Shown here piece after piece: positions 40,632 through 50,588 of a stretch of 64,000 bases of DNA (its first letter is position 1; the number at the start of each line of letters is the position of its first letter). Made by a program: the position numbers and the translations under genes. The notes under the pieces are model-generated. The model was not told the origin of the DNA and did not search any database. It saw only the letters and a list, made by a program, of their open reading frames with translations. The stretch lies in the NCBI RefSeq assembly GCF_003966265.1, contig NZ_RXNV01000001.1, forward strand, positions 1,153,458 through 1,217,457, in the 5' to 3' direction. This DNA is from Shewanella atlantica (GTDB lineage Bacteria > Pseudomonadota > Gammaproteobacteria > Enterobacterales > Shewanellaceae).

Positions 40632-42518
40632 CTAAAAATCAGCCAAATCTCCCTTAGTCTCCAACCAAGTCTTTCGATCACCCGAGCGTTTCTTGGCAAG
40701 TAGCATATCCATCACCGAGATTGTCGCTTCCGCGTCATCGATCGTTAACTGAACTAACCTGCGGGTATTGGGGTCCATAGTGGTTTCCCTCAACTGCAAT
40801 GGGTTCATCTCACCCAGACCTTTAAATCGGGTAACCTGAATTTTACCTTTCTTCTTCTCAGCTGCAATTCTATCCAATATGCCCTCTTTCTCCGCCTCAT
40901 CCAGGGCATAAAAAACCTCTTTACCCACATCGACGCGAAATAGAGGTGGCATTGCTACATAGATATGCCCCTGCTCAACCAACACTTTATAATGCTTCAT
41001 AAACAGCGCACAAAGCAGAGTCGCAATATGTAAACCATCGGAATCCGCATCCGCAAGTATGCATATTTTGCCATATCTCAGCTCTGAAATATCTTCACTA
41101 TCCGGGTCACAACCGATAGCGACAGAGATATCGTGCACCTCTTGGGATGCCAACACCTGTGTTGCATCAACTTCCCAGGTATTCAGTATCTTTCCTCTCA
41201 GGGGCATGATCGCCTGAAACTCACGGTCCCGGGCCTGCTTAGCGCTACCACCCGCAGAGTCACCCTCCACCAGAAATAACTCTCCTCGCATGGGGTCTTG
41301 CCCACTACAGTCAGTCAACTTACCCGGAAGTGCGGGCCCGGAGGTCACCTTCTTACGTGCAACCTTCTTCGCAGACTTCAACCGTTTCTGTGCATTATTG
41401 ATGCACATCTCTGCGAGGGCTTCAGCCTGATCAGTATGGGTATTGAGCCAGAGGCTAAACGCATCCCTGACAATACCGGAAACAAAAGCAGCACTTTGAC
41501 GACTCGACAGCTTCTCTTTCGTCTGCCCGGCAAACTGAGGATCTTGCATCTTGACCGATAAGATAAAGCTACTGCGATCCCAGATATCTTCAGGGGTCAG
41601 TTTTATCCCTCTTGGGATCAGGTTACGAAATTCGCAAAACTCACGCATCGAGTCGAGCAAGCCCTGCCTGAACCCATTAACATGAGTTCCCCCTAATGGG
41701 GTTGGAATAAGGTTAACATAGCTTTCATTGAGGTATTCTCCCCCCTCTGGCAGCCAGGTTATCGCCCAGTCGACAGCCTCAAGATTCCCCTTCAAGCTGC
41801 CTATGAACGGTTCCTCTGGCAACATAAGTGCATCTTTAATCGACGAGGTGAGATAATCCGTTAAGCCGCTTTCATAGAACCACTCTTCTACTTCATCTGT
41901 TTGCTTGTTAACAAACTTGATCTTGAGACCCGGACAGAGAACGGCTTTGGCTCTCAACAGGTAAACAAGCTTTGAAATAGAGAAATTGGGAAAATCGAAG
42001 TAGCTTGGAGTCGGCCAGAAATGAACGCGCGTTCCGGAGTTTCTACGCCCGCAAGTTCCGGTCTCGGTAAGATCTTCAACCTTGTTACCATGTTCGAAAG
42101 CCATGTCATAGACTGTGCCGTTGCGTCGAACCGTAATTTCAACACGGCTGGACAAAGCATTTACGACAGAGATCCCGACTCCGTGCAGACCACCCGAAAA
42201 TTGATAATTATCATTTGAGAACTTACCGCCGGCATGCAATTTAGTTAAGATCAATTCTACGCCGGGGATCCCCTCTTCCGGGTGTATATCGACGGGCATT
42301 CCACGGCCATCATCGATAACTTCAAGAGAGTTATCTTTATGCAGGATGACATCGATCTTAGTCGCGTGTCCCGCTAACGCTTCATCGACACTGTTATCGA
42401 TAACCTCTTGTCCCAAGTGATTAGGACGTGTGGTATCGGTATACATACCAGGACGACGTTTAACTGGATCTAGCCCGTTTAGGACTTCAATGGCATCTGA
42501 GGTGTATTGGTTTGTCAT
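40632..42518 (-). CDS. parE: DNA topoisomerase IV subunit B
   Basis: 628-residue GHKL ATPase partner of ParC. Present are the ATP site (NSVDEALAG, DDGRGMP, GGLHGVGISVVNAL), the transducer QTKEKLSS, and the Toprim motifs EGDSAGG and LADADSDG. The N-terminus MTNQYTSDAIEVLNGLDPV matches the family and sets the ATG at 42518; the ribosome-binding site there is weak. It is the gene upstream of the PQQ-dehydrogenase and parC. Confidence 0.97.
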   Translation of the reverse strand: MTNQYTSDAIEVLNGLDPVKRRPGMYTDTTRPNHLGQEVIDNSVDEALAGHATKIDVILHKDNSLEVIDDGRGMPVDIHPEEGIPGVELILTKLHAGGKFSNDNYQFSGGLHGVGISVVNALSSRVEITVRRNGTVYDMAFEHGNKVEDLTETGTCGRRNSGTRVHFWPTPSYFDFPNFSISKLVYLLRAKAVLCPGLKIKFVNKQTDEVEEWFYESGLTDYLTSSIKDALMLPEEPFIGSLKGNLEAVDWAITWLPEGGEYLNESYVNLIPTPLGGTHVNGFRQGLLDSMREFCEFRNLIPRGIKLTPEDIWDRSSFILSVKMQDPQFAGQTKEKLSSRQSAAFVSGIVRDAFSLWLNTHTDQAEALAEMCINNAQKRLKSAKKVARKKVTSGPALPGKLTDCSGQDPMRGELFLVEGDSAGGSAKQARDREFQAIMPLRGKILNTWEVDATQVLASQEVHDISVAIGCDPDSEDISELRYGKICILADADSDGLHIATLLCALFMKHYKVLVEQGHIYVAMPPLFRVDVGKEVFYALDEAEKEGILDRIAAEKKKGKIQVTRFKGLGEMNPLQLRETTMDPNTRRLVQLTIDDAEATISVMDMLLAKKRSGDRKTWLETKGDLADF

Positions 42519-42566
42519 GGCACACACAATATATTGTTATTCAGGCCATGTTGAGGCCCTACATGG

Positions 42567-43145
42567 CTATTTGTCAAGAAACAGAAACTGGCAGATTGAA
42601 TGCAACTGCTTTTCATAGCCTATAAAACTATGATCACCACCGGCTTCAACTAAAAGCTTACAACAGTGATATTTCTGAACGGCTTGTCGATAATCGAGAA
42701 CTTCATCACCCGACTGCAATAATACAAAGAAACGATCCGGGTTAAAAATAACTTGGGTATTAAACTCTGCTACGTCACATTTATGCTCAGGTAGAACCTG
42801 ATAGTGCTCATCGGTATAAGGATTATGTTGGGGGCCAATAAACTCATCGAACAGCTCGAAAGGTGTCACAGCTGGGTTTATCAGTGCTGCACGCCCCCCA
42901 TATTTCTCAGCTAAATAGCTGGCAAAATACCCCCCCAGAGAGGAGCCGATAAAGGTCAACTCCTCACCATCACTCTGCGCCGACTCAACCAGATTGCACA
43001 GTAACGTCATCGCATCTTTCGGACTGGAGGGAAGTTGGGGCTGCAAGAACACGAGTTCCGGGTAATTATCAGTAATAAACCGTTCAGTAACGGTTCCTTT
43101 CTCTGATAAGGGAGAGCTATTAAACCCATGAATATAGAGCAGCAT
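42567..43145 (-). CDS. yqiA: YqiA-type esterase
   Basis: 192-residue alpha/beta hydrolase with a nucleophile in GSSLGGYFAS and a C-terminal His in GGDHSFIGYE, matching the YqiA esterases whose gene neighbours parE in E. coli. It acts on short acyl esters in vitro; the physiological substrate is unknown. A 48-bp gap leads to parE. Confidence 0.9.
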   Translation of the reverse strand: MLLYIHGFNSSPLSEKGTVTERFITDNYPELVFLQPQLPSSPKDAMTLLCNLVESAQSDGEELTFIGSSLGGYFASYLAEKYGGRAALINPAVTPFELFDEFIGPQHNPYTDEHYQVLPEHKCDVAEFNTQVIFNPDRFFVLLQSGDEVLDYRQAVQKYHCCKLLVEAGGDHSFIGYEKQLHSICQFLFLDK

Positions 43146-43386
43146 ATTTCCTCATTCTTTGATTATTCCTGTTATCGAATAACCACAAGGGTTCAAATAG
43201 GGGGAGTAATCGAAAAATTCACAATAAACAATCGCTAGAATGCTAACACTTGCCGAGGCTTCTACCAAGCATCGGAGGCTAATAAGTCGGCAGCGGGCTC
43301 TAAATTTCTAACATTTATTAAACATCGGCATAGGAGTTCGTCATTTCCTATGCCTCAAACGAAACACAACAGTCGATTGACGACGT

Positions 43387-44226
43387 TTAGTAACCGCTCG
43401 CCTCTCTGTCCGGTGAGAAGTTATCACCAGGCACCCTATAGACATTAGTTAAAATGGTACCGTTCGCTTTCAGTTCAAGTAAGCGGTAACCGGGTTGAAG
43501 GGCATCCAAAGCAAAGTAAGAAGACTGTGGTTTAAATTGGATACAGGTCGATGGCGTCGCCATCAAGTGCATTATGCCGTGCTTTCCACGGTGCTCTTGA
43601 TCCAACTTCTGGTGCACATGTCCCCACAACAAGCCTTTGACCTGTGGTATCTCGGCAACCTGCTCAATGAAGTCACTTCCGTTGTCCATACAGTGCTGAT
43701 CCAGCCAGGCACAATTCACCAGAATCGGATTATGATGCATCACAAGCAAGGTGTGGCGATCGGGTTGATCGGCAACGGCACTCTTGATGATCTCGATCTC
43801 ACTATCTGCCATATGACCGCCGGGTTTACCGCGAACGGTAGAGTCGAGCATGATTATCTGCCAGTTTCCGGCCAGAATTCGTCTCTGCCCATAGATATTC
43901 GGCCCCTGCATATTAAGATGCATGATCCTTGGGTCATCATGATTACCGGGGAGGTAATGGCAAGGCAACTCGAGCGGGGCAATAGCCCGAACGAAGTTAT
44001 GATAGGACTCACTAGAGTAGTCTTGACTGATGTCACCGGTAGCCAGCATGAAATGAGCAGGGTAATGCACGGCATTAATCGTGTTGAGTACAGCTTCTAA
44101 GCTGTGGGCCGTATTGACTCCCAACAGCTGAGCATCAGGATCGGCAAACAGGTGTGGGTCCGTAACCTGTACGACTCGCACACTAGCATTATCATCGATT
44201 GAATAAGAGATAGCCTCTTTTAACAC
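43387..44226 (-). CDS. cpdA: 3',5'-cyclic AMP phosphodiesterase
   Basis: 279-residue class III phosphodiesterase of the calcineurin-like fold. Metal-binding motifs are all visible: TDPHLF, TGDISQDY, GNHDDP, MHHNPI and GHVHQ. It lowers cAMP and therefore tunes CRP regulation. It is preceded nine bases upstream by the DUF1249 gene, suggesting cotranscription. Confidence 0.93.
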   Translation of the reverse strand: MLKEAISYSIDDNASVRVVQVTDPHLFADPDAQLLGVNTAHSLEAVLNTINAVHYPAHFMLATGDISQDYSSESYHNFVRAIAPLELPCHYLPGNHDDPRIMHLNMQGPNIYGQRRILAGNWQIIMLDSTVRGKPGGHMADSEIEIIKSAVADQPDRHTLLVMHHNPILVNCAWLDQHCMDNGSDFIEQVAEIPQVKGLLWGHVHQKLDQEHRGKHGIMHLMATPSTCIQFKPQSSYFALDALQPGYRLLELKANGTILTNVYRVPGDNFSPDREASGY

Positions 44227-44235
44227 AATTAAACC

Positions 44236-44691
44236 CTAAGATTCTGACAAACAAACTGCACTCATGTGGCTATCAATCTTTAATAACTCTTCCAGAAAAG
44301 CATTGACCTGATACTTTTCATCACGATGGTGCATACGTATATTTGGATAATCATATACCGGACGCAATTGGTAAATCTGTCGACTAGTTAACACTTCTGC
44401 TAATTTAGCATCATGATAAACTCTCACACAAACCTGTGGGGAGTTAACGTAATCAGATCGACTTAGCTCTCTTGAGATCTCAATAAGTTGGGTATATCTG
44501 GTATTCTCGAGTAGACGCACATCCAGGCAACCAAATTCACCTTCAACTTGCCAGACATCACCCTGCCCCGCTTCGATGGGTAGCCAACGCAGAATATGGA
44601 AATAGTTTCGCCCACAAAGAGATAAGAACCTGCTTACATCAGGTTGGTATCTTTTAGGATTTAAACTAGTTGCAGTCTTTCTCACGGGCAT
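44236..44691 (-). CDS. yqiB: DUF1249 family protein (YqiB-like)
   Basis: 151-residue protein of the DUF1249 family, unknown function. Recognisable features are YQPDVSRFLSLCGRNYFHILRWLP near the N-terminus and NIRMHHRDEKYQVNAFLEELL near the C-terminus. It is placed between nudF and cpdA exactly as in E. coli. Confidence 0.88.
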   Translation of the reverse strand: MPVRKTATSLNPKRYQPDVSRFLSLCGRNYFHILRWLPIEAGQGDVWQVEGEFGCLDVRLLENTRYTQLIEISRELSRSDYVNSPQVCVRVYHDAKLAEVLTSRQIYQLRPVYDYPNIRMHHRDEKYQVNAFLEELLKIDSHMSAVCLSES

Positions 44692-44738
44692 TTCTCTTTC
44701 ATAATGTTTGATTTACGCTCAAGGCATAAGCTTTAATA

Positions 44739-44766
44739 CTTACCACTTACCACTTACTACTTAAAG
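44739..44766. repeat. CTTACCA heptamer repeat over the nudF gene end
   Basis: Four heptamers (CTTACCA twice, then CTTACTA and CTTAAAG). The stop and last codons of the leftward nudF (Ser-Ser-Lys-Trp-stop) are read from the array. The reverse-complement unit TAAGTGG also occurs at 63301. Confidence 0.85.
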
Positions 44767-45361
44767 TTAGTGTTTTATAGTTCAGCTCAAGCCACTGCAG
44801 TCCAATAACTGTAGACGCATTGTTGATTATACCATCTTTCACTAAAGTAAATGCTTCCTCACGGCCCATGACATGAACTAGTATATCTTCATGCTCTTCT
44901 CTCAGTCCGTGCACACCTTGCGCCTGGCTTGCATCAATTTCAGCCCAAAAAAAGTCATATTTTTCGCTCGAACCGCCAGGACTGGAAAAATAAGTCGCGA
45001 CCTCCTCAATCCTGTTAGCGTTTATCCCGGCCTCCTCGTTAAGCTCCCTGACTGCCACATCTAAGGGGGACTCCCCAGACTCAACCATACCCGCGACCAA
45101 TTCGAGTAACCAGGGTGTCTGGCCCGAACGAAATACGGGGATCCTTATCTGCTCAATTAACACGACCTGGTCGGTTACCGGATCATAGGGGAGCACAATA
45201 ACGGCGTTCCCTCTCTCAAATACTTCCCGGACGACCTCACCGCTCCAGCCACCATCAAATAATCTGTGTTTGAAGCGATATTCCTCCAAGGTAAAGAAAC
45301 CTTTAAAGAGAGTCCTTTCACCTAACAACTCGACATCCTTATGGCTATATTTTTGTTTCAT
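44747..45361 (-). CDS. nudF: ADP-ribose pyrophosphatase
   Basis: 204-residue Nudix hydrolase that splits ADP-ribose to AMP and ribose-5-phosphate. The Nudix box GESPLDVAVRELNEEAGI is complete, and the upstream LLELVAGMVE region matches the family. The ATG at 45361 has GGAGG five bases away and was chosen over upstream starts that would add 20 residues. Divergent from tolC. Confidence 0.93.
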   Translation of the reverse strand: MKQKYSHKDVELLGERTLFKGFFTLEEYRFKHRLFDGGWSGEVVREVFERGNAVIVLPYDPVTDQVVLIEQIRIPVFRSGQTPWLLELVAGMVESGESPLDVAVRELNEEAGINANRIEEVATYFSSPGGSSEKYDFFWAEIDASQAQGVHGLREEHEDILVHVMGREEAFTLVKDGIINNASTVIGLQWLELNYKTLTLSSKW

Positions 45362-45673
45362 TTTAACCTCCATATTGGATCGTTTTTGCAGTAATAAACC
45401 ATTAGGTGCAGCCAAAAGCAACGCTAAACAAATGGTGCGGATAAAATCGGCAGAAAAAGCATAATTAAAATCAAAAACTGTTACAATTCATAGTTGACTT
45501 AAAAACAGGTAATTTCTTAATATCTATCTCTTAAATGAAATAGTCATTAAGTTTAGATGTATCGGGAAGCGTCGGGAAGCGCAAACCGCCTTACAGTTTT
45601 TTTGTGAGGTATCACTTAGCTATAAAAGTTAAATGGCTCCTCCAGTGGAGGATTTTGTCTAAAAGGACAACTA

Positions 45674-46999
45674 ATGAAATTCAAGATCCGATCGATATGT
45701 GCAGCTTTAACGCTTGCAGCCACAACTTCAGCCGTACAGGCCGATGATTTATTGCAAATTTACGAACAAGCGCTAACAAGTGATCCTATCGCCTTACAGG
45801 CAAAGGCTCAACGAGATGCCCTGTACGAACAGATTGAAGAAAACCGTGCTCCATTACTTCCTACCATCAGCGCTAGCGTAGGTTATGGAAAAAGCTGGAC
45901 TAATGTTTCAGAAAGCGAATATAACAGCGGCCTGAATGCCGGTGTTAGCTTAAATCAGATTATCTACGACCACAGTGCATGGGTAGGACTAAGCTTAGCA
46001 GAGCTTGCAGCTTCTCAGGCCGATGCCGCTTACGCATCGGAACTGCAAAAGCTAATCATCCGAGTCAGCAGTGCCTATTTCGACGTCTTATCGGCAAAAG
46101 ATAACTTCGAATTTAAAGGTTCAGAGAAACGTGCTATCGAGCGTCAGCTGGAGCAGACTAAGCAAAGATTTGCCGTAGGTCTGACTGCCATTACCGATGT
46201 ACATGAAGCTCAGGCTCAGTTTGACTTGGCTCGCGCCTCTGAAATTTTATCAGAAAACCAGTTGATCAACAGCTACGAAGCATTGCGTGAAATTACCGGT
46301 ATCGATCATAAGTCTATCAATATCTTAGACACCACTCGTTTCTCCGCTGTTACGCCATCTCCGGCGCAACCTAACGACTGGTTAAAAATGGCTGAGACAA
46401 ACAGCGTCGACCTGATGACCAGGCGTATCGGTAAAGATATCGCTCAAGAGACTATCAGTCTCTATAAGGCCGGTCACATGCCTTCGCTAAGTTTGAGTGC
46501 GGGCTATACGACTAACCTTGAGCAGAAAGACGAGCTTAAAGATAAAAGCGATTATGATAATGCCAACATAGGTTTGACACTGAGTGTACCTATCTTCGAA
46601 GGCTTTAAAGTCACATCAAAAGTCAATCAAGCTCAGTATCAGTTTGTTGATGCGAGTGAAAAGCTGGAGCAGACCTACCGTAAGGTCGTTAAAGATGTTC
46701 GCAATAACTTTAACAACGTAGGCGCTTCAATCAGCTCAATCAGGGCTTACGAGCAGTCGGTACTCTCTTCTGAGAGCGCCTTAAAAGCAACTCAGGCAGG
46801 TTTCGAAGTCGGTACCCGTACGATTGTCGATGTACTGAACCGAACTCGTGATCTCTATGATTCTAAGCGTCAGTTATCTGATGCGCGTTACGGTTATATC
46901 AACTCGATTCTGGCACTTAAGCAAGCTGCCGGAACCTTGAATGAAGATGACGTCATCGCCATCAACAACGGCCTGACAGCACAAGCTGTAAATCCATAA
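45674..46999 (+). CDS. tolC: Outer-membrane channel TolC
   Basis: 441-residue outer-membrane efflux duct that serves RND/ABC exporters and type I secretion. A cleavable signal peptide ends at VQA (residue 23), and the protein has the two-fold repeat of the family (both halves carry ...YFDVLSAKDN and ...VRNNFNNVGASI type helices). The 250-bp gap upstream should hold its promoter. Next to nudF-yqiB-cpdA-yqiA-parE, as in E. coli. Confidence 0.96.
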   Translation: MKFKIRSICAALTLAATTSAVQADDLLQIYEQALTSDPIALQAKAQRDALYEQIEENRAPLLPTISASVGYGKSWTNVSESEYNSGLNAGVSLNQIIYDHSAWVGLSLAELAASQADAAYASELQKLIIRVSSAYFDVLSAKDNFEFKGSEKRAIERQLEQTKQRFAVGLTAITDVHEAQAQFDLARASEILSENQLINSYEALREITGIDHKSINILDTTRFSAVTPSPAQPNDWLKMAETNSVDLMTRRIGKDIAQETISLYKAGHMPSLSLSAGYTTNLEQKDELKDKSDYDNANIGLTLSVPIFEGFKVTSKVNQAQYQFVDASEKLEQTYRKVVKDVRNNFNNVGASISSIRAYEQSVLSSESALKATQAGFEVGTRTIVDVLNRTRDLYDSKRQLSDARYGYINSILALKQAAGTLNEDDVIAINNGLTAQAVNP

Positions 47000-47044
47000 G
47001 CGATAAGACCAGCCAAGAGTCTGGTCTCGCTTTGGTTAATAGAT

Positions 47045-47083
47045 ATAAAAAACCGCCACTAACTGAGTTAGTGGCGGTTTTTT
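47045..47083. terminator. Bidirectional terminator between tolC and the barrel-protein gene
   Basis: A 12-bp ACCGCCACTAAC/GTTAGTGGCGGT stem with a three-base loop, A-run before and T-run after; it works for tolC (+) and the gene ending at 47113 (-). Confidence 0.95.
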
Positions 47084-47112
47084 AATTCTTACAGTATAAA
47101 TACTTGTCCGCT

Positions 47113-47877
47113 TTAGAAAACCAGTTCTACACCGGCAAAGTAGCCTTTAAATTGCGAGTTTGTACTTACCCCATCGAAGTCATTCACATCGAAGCTGAAG
47201 TCACGGTAACCGACGCGCACTTTAGTATCCAGTGCGGTACCATCAAACTGCCATCCCAAACCTACAGAGTAATCATAAACGCTGGACTCATCGACACCGA
47301 CCATCACTTCGGCAAAACCGTAGAGGCCCAGACCCGGAACGCCAACCTGTGCATCGGCGTATGCCATCACGATACCGCTATCGAGCTCTTTCTCTGAGTT
47401 TTGACGCGACACGCCATTAGTATCCAATTGGTTTACACGGAATGAACCATGCATCTTCTTATATGCGGCACCTAAGTCCAATGCCACCATATCGTTATCT
47501 AACAACTCATAATAGAGTACGAAATCAGTATTGCTGAGATCGGTATTCGATGAGATATCTCCGGTGAACTCTTTACCGCCGAAGCTCATCGTAGTACCCG
47601 TTGCAAGACTTGCATTACCACCCGAGTCCAGACTATTTTCACGGATCTTGAAGTTAGGAAGGATTGGGATCCCATGCTCAACTGCAACCCAGACACTCCC
47701 CTGAGCGTCGGAGCTATAATTAAAATCTTGCTGGGGTTGACCATTTTCAGCAAAAGTACCGCTTGTATCTGCCTTCCAGTAATCACCACCGACTTTAAAA
47801 CCAATCAGTGACGCTGCCTGTGCAGAAGTTCCAACTAGTGATCCTAGTAGAGCACATGCAATTAATGTTTTTTTCAT
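47113..47877 (-). CDS. TIGR04219-type outer-membrane beta-barrel protein
   Basis: 254-residue protein with a signal peptide (ALLGSLVGTSAQA) and alternating polar/hydrophobic strands ending in the terminal Phe signal (FAGVELVF), as outer-membrane barrels do. I match it to the TIGR04219 family from memory; its function is unknown. It begins seven bases after the DUF2333 gene, so the two are in one transcript. Confidence 0.75.
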   Translation of the reverse strand: MKKTLIACALLGSLVGTSAQAASLIGFKVGGDYWKADTSGTFAENGQPQQDFNYSSDAQGSVWVAVEHGIPILPNFKIRENSLDSGGNASLATGTTMSFGGKEFTGDISSNTDLSNTDFVLYYELLDNDMVALDLGAAYKKMHGSFRVNQLDTNGVSRQNSEKELDSGIVMAYADAQVGVPGLGLYGFAEVMVGVDESSVYDYSVGLGWQFDGTALDTKVRVGYRDFSFDVNDFDGVSTNSQFKGYFAGVELVF

Positions 47878-47884
47878 TAGTTAA

Positions 47885-48856
47885 TTAACCTTTAGTCAAT
47901 AAGTTAGTTAGATCGATAACAGCCGCATTGGCGCGGGAAATATAGTTCGCCATCACCAAAGAGTGATTAGCGACAACCCCGAAGCCCGAACCATTTAAGA
48001 TAATGGGGCTCCATACAGGTTGTTGTGTCTCTTCCAGTTCGCGAATAATTTGTTGCAAACTGACTTCAGCATTCTTCTTTTTCAGCACATCGGCAAAATC
48101 AACTTCAATCGCCTTCATGAAATTCAGTAACGCCCATGTCGCGCCACGTGTTTCATAAAAGACATCATCAATTTTCCACCAACTGGTCTTAATCTCCATA
48201 CTCGCATTGTTAGGCGTCGATTGGCTTGCTTCGCTGTCACCGGCAAGATCGGTATTCAATCGTTCCTGTCCCACACTCGCAGACAGACGTTGCGACATGC
48301 TGCCGAGGCGCTTTTGAACCTCTTTAAGCCATTCGTTAAGGTTATCGGCGCGAGCATAAAACTGTGCGTCTTGATTGGCTGGGTCTGAGATTTTAGCGCG
48401 ATAAACTTTTAATAGTTTGATCGCATCTCTGTATTCACCTTCTGCACTCGGCACTAACCAACTTGTGTGCTCAATATTAAGCTTTGAGTGCGCGGCTAAC
48501 AGATCTTTATCGGCTGCAGATTGTGACTGGGAGCGGCTAAACTCTTTTCTCATAATAAGCGCCATATCTCTGGCTTGTTCGAGTGCACCAAATTCAAATG
48601 CCGGCATATTGTCCATAAATACAGATGGAGGCATTACATCATTGGATAACCAACCACCACTCTTATCCAGTAGCTTCTCCATGGTAAGCACCAATGAAGT
48701 CGTTGTCGCATACCCAACGACCTCGCTACCCACTTCAGACTTTAACTCTTGATGACTCAATACATCAGGTTCAACACTCCACCAAACGCTGATGATATAA
48801 CCAATAAAAATTATCAAGGCAGCAATTAAGGCGCCTTTTTTCCATGTCATTTGCAT
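47885..48856 (-). CDS. DUF2333 family membrane-anchored protein
   Basis: 323-residue protein with one N-terminal span (ALIAALIIFIGYIISVWWS) and a long helical periplasmic part. The pattern WLSNDVMPPSVFMDNMPAFEFGALEQARD is, to my knowledge, typical of DUF2333, function unknown. The ATG has GGAG eight bases upstream. It lies between the PCu(A)C gene and the barrel-protein gene. Confidence 0.75.
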   Translation of the reverse strand: MQMTWKKGALIAALIIFIGYIISVWWSVEPDVLSHQELKSEVGSEVVGYATTTSLVLTMEKLLDKSGGWLSNDVMPPSVFMDNMPAFEFGALEQARDMALIMRKEFSRSQSQSAADKDLLAAHSKLNIEHTSWLVPSAEGEYRDAIKLLKVYRAKISDPANQDAQFYARADNLNEWLKEVQKRLGSMSQRLSASVGQERLNTDLAGDSEASQSTPNNASMEIKTSWWKIDDVFYETRGATWALLNFMKAIEVDFADVLKKKNAEVSLQQIIRELEETQQPVWSPIILNGSGFGVVANHSLVMANYISRANAAVIDLTNLLTKG

Positions 48857-48895
48857 CTGTTACACTCCTGTATTACCAATACTTACCACTACTTA

Positions 48896-49372
48896 TCAAT
48901 GGTGGTGTGCATGGCCTTTCATTTTTGCCATATCTTGCTTGCTCACCATCAGGCTAATCGGTAGTTCACTGCCGTCATCAAACTTAAGAGTTAAGTCGAC
49001 CGATGTCCCGGAGACCAGAGGTTGCTTCAACCCCAACAACATCACGTGTTCTCCCGACTCCATCAGAGTCAGCGTGCCGTGCTGCGGAATGTTAAAACTT
49101 TCGACCTGGCGCATTTTTACCATGCCATCTTCTTCAATAATGGTGTGAAGCTGTGCCTCTTTTACGAAATCAGCTTGTACGGCCACGAGTTGACGTTCCG
49201 CACCGTGATTTTCAAGAGTAAAGTAAGCTGCCGTATTAGGCACGCTTGCAGGCATAGCCCTCACGTGTCCCTCAACCAATGCCACATTGGCAAAGCTGGC
49301 AAACGATGCACACGACAACACCAAGAAATTAAACGCTTGTTTGAATATTCGTTTCAATGTATTAAACTCCAT
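48896..49372 (-). CDS. PCu(A)C-family periplasmic copper chaperone
   Basis: 158-residue exported protein (signal about 28 residues) of the PCu(A)C family, which delivers Cu(I) to the CuA site of cytochrome oxidase. Conserved pieces are MPASVPNTAAYFTLENHG and GEHVMLLGLKQPL, whose Met/His residues form the copper site. The very C-terminus is His-rich (GHAHHH), which may add metal binding. Divergent from the enoyl-CoA hydratase gene. Confidence 0.88.
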   Translation of the reverse strand: MEFNTLKRIFKQAFNFLVLSCASFASFANVALVEGHVRAMPASVPNTAAYFTLENHGAERQLVAVQADFVKEAQLHTIIEEDGMVKMRQVESFNIPQHGTLTLMESGEHVMLLGLKQPLVSGTSVDLTLKFDDGSELPISLMVSKQDMAKMKGHAHHH

Positions 49373-49404
49373 TTAACCCCATTCGTCTAAGAGGAAAAAA
49401 CGTA

Positions 49405-50145
49405 ATGAGTACAATTCAGGTTCAGGATGAGCAAGGCGTCAGAATCATTACTATCAATAGACCAGATAAGCGCAATGCGCTCAGCCTCGATATGTATTCT
49501 AGCCTCACAGAGTACCTTATCCAAGGTGAGTCAGACAACGCTATTCACGCCTTTTTAATCAAAGGACAGCCAGACTGTTTTACCTCAGGCAACGATGTAG
49601 CAGACTTTTTAAAAAATAGTAACTTAGACGCAAAACACCCGGCATTTCGTTTCCTGTTCAGCCTGTTAGATCTCAAGAAGCCATTAGTTGCAGCAGTGAC
49701 GGGTGCTGCAGTAGGAATTGGAACCACGGTTCTGCTACATTGTGATCTCGTCTATGCAGACCCAAGTGCAAAGTTTCAGCTACCCTTTGTTAACCTCGCT
49801 CTGGTTCCTGAAGCCGGTGCAAGCTTATTACTGCCACAACTCGTTGGACCACAGAAAGCCGCAGAGCTATTGTTACTGGGTGAAAGTTTCGACGCCAATA
49901 CCGCCAACTCTCTTAACATAGTCAATGAAGTTGTTTCAGCAGGTGATGTATTCGACTATGCGCTTGCTAAGGCAATCAAGCTTGCCAATCAGCCACCTCA
50001 AGCCCTACAAGCAACCCGAGCACTTTTGCGTCCCCATAAAGATGCTGTACGAAAACAGATGGAGCGGGAACTGGAGCAGTTTGCAGTAAGATTGAAAAGT
50101 GATGAAGCGAAAAACCGCTTTAAGGCTTTTCTGAATAAAGAGTAA
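49405..50145 (+). CDS. Enoyl-CoA hydratase/isomerase family protein
   Basis: 246-residue crotonase-fold enzyme. The oxyanion-hole segments (FTSGNDVADF and AAVTGAAVGIGTT) and the Glu in LALVPEAGAS are present; that is one catalytic Glu in the usual second position, which suits hydratase or isomerase activity. The precise acyl-CoA is unknown. Monocistronic and divergent from the copper chaperone gene. Confidence 0.9.
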   Translation: MSTIQVQDEQGVRIITINRPDKRNALSLDMYSSLTEYLIQGESDNAIHAFLIKGQPDCFTSGNDVADFLKNSNLDAKHPAFRFLFSLLDLKKPLVAAVTGAAVGIGTTVLLHCDLVYADPSAKFQLPFVNLALVPEAGASLLLPQLVGPQKAAELLLLGESFDANTANSLNIVNEVVSAGDVFDYALAKAIKLANQPPQALQATRALLRPHKDAVRKQMERELEQFAVRLKSDEAKNRFKAFLNKE

Positions 50146-50214
50146 CTTGTGAATTAAATATGAGTCGGTCTTCTAACGCTCAAGCTTCTGAATTAACGGT
50201 TAGAAAAAGTAGAG

Positions 50215-50568
50215 CTAATCAGCTTGGCTAGCTTGACCGACGCCCCATGCAGCAAGAATAAGCAGTAAAACAGGCCAAAAAAGCGAGAATCCGGCAAATA
50301 TCATAATAAAGGCACAGCTGATACACAGCCCCGAAACCAATGCCAGAAAACTAAATGCTAACGTTAACCATAGTATAAGGAGTAAAGCACTTCCCAAGGC
50401 AAAGACCACAGCCCATATACTCATATCCATCCAAAAGAGTGGCTCAACGCTCAACAAGGTTCCGGTCAGGAACTGCGTCGTTCCCCAAGTTTGTACCGCC
50501 GCAATTAAAAGCGTTGTTGCCAAAATGGCGATACCGATCCCAATGAAGAGATCCAAAATCTTTTTCAT
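50215..50568 (-). CDS. Small multi-span membrane protein, PspG-like
   Basis: 117-residue hydrophobic protein with about four spans. The C-terminal half (LALVSGLCISCAFIMIF and LFWPVLLLILAAWGV) resembles E. coli PspG in pattern, and E. coli pspG likewise sits beside dusA; this is inference from pattern and context. The ATG at 50568 has AGAAGGT six bases away; an in-frame start 13 codons upstream is less likely. It is the last gene of the sigma-54 operon. Confidence 0.65.
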   Translation of the reverse strand: MKKILDLFIGIGIAILATTLLIAAVQTWGTTQFLTGTLLSVEPLFWMDMSIWAVVFALGSALLLILWLTLAFSFLALVSGLCISCAFIMIFAGFSLFWPVLLLILAAWGVGQASQAD

Positions 50569-50588
50569 TTTTAACCTTCTCTGAGCTT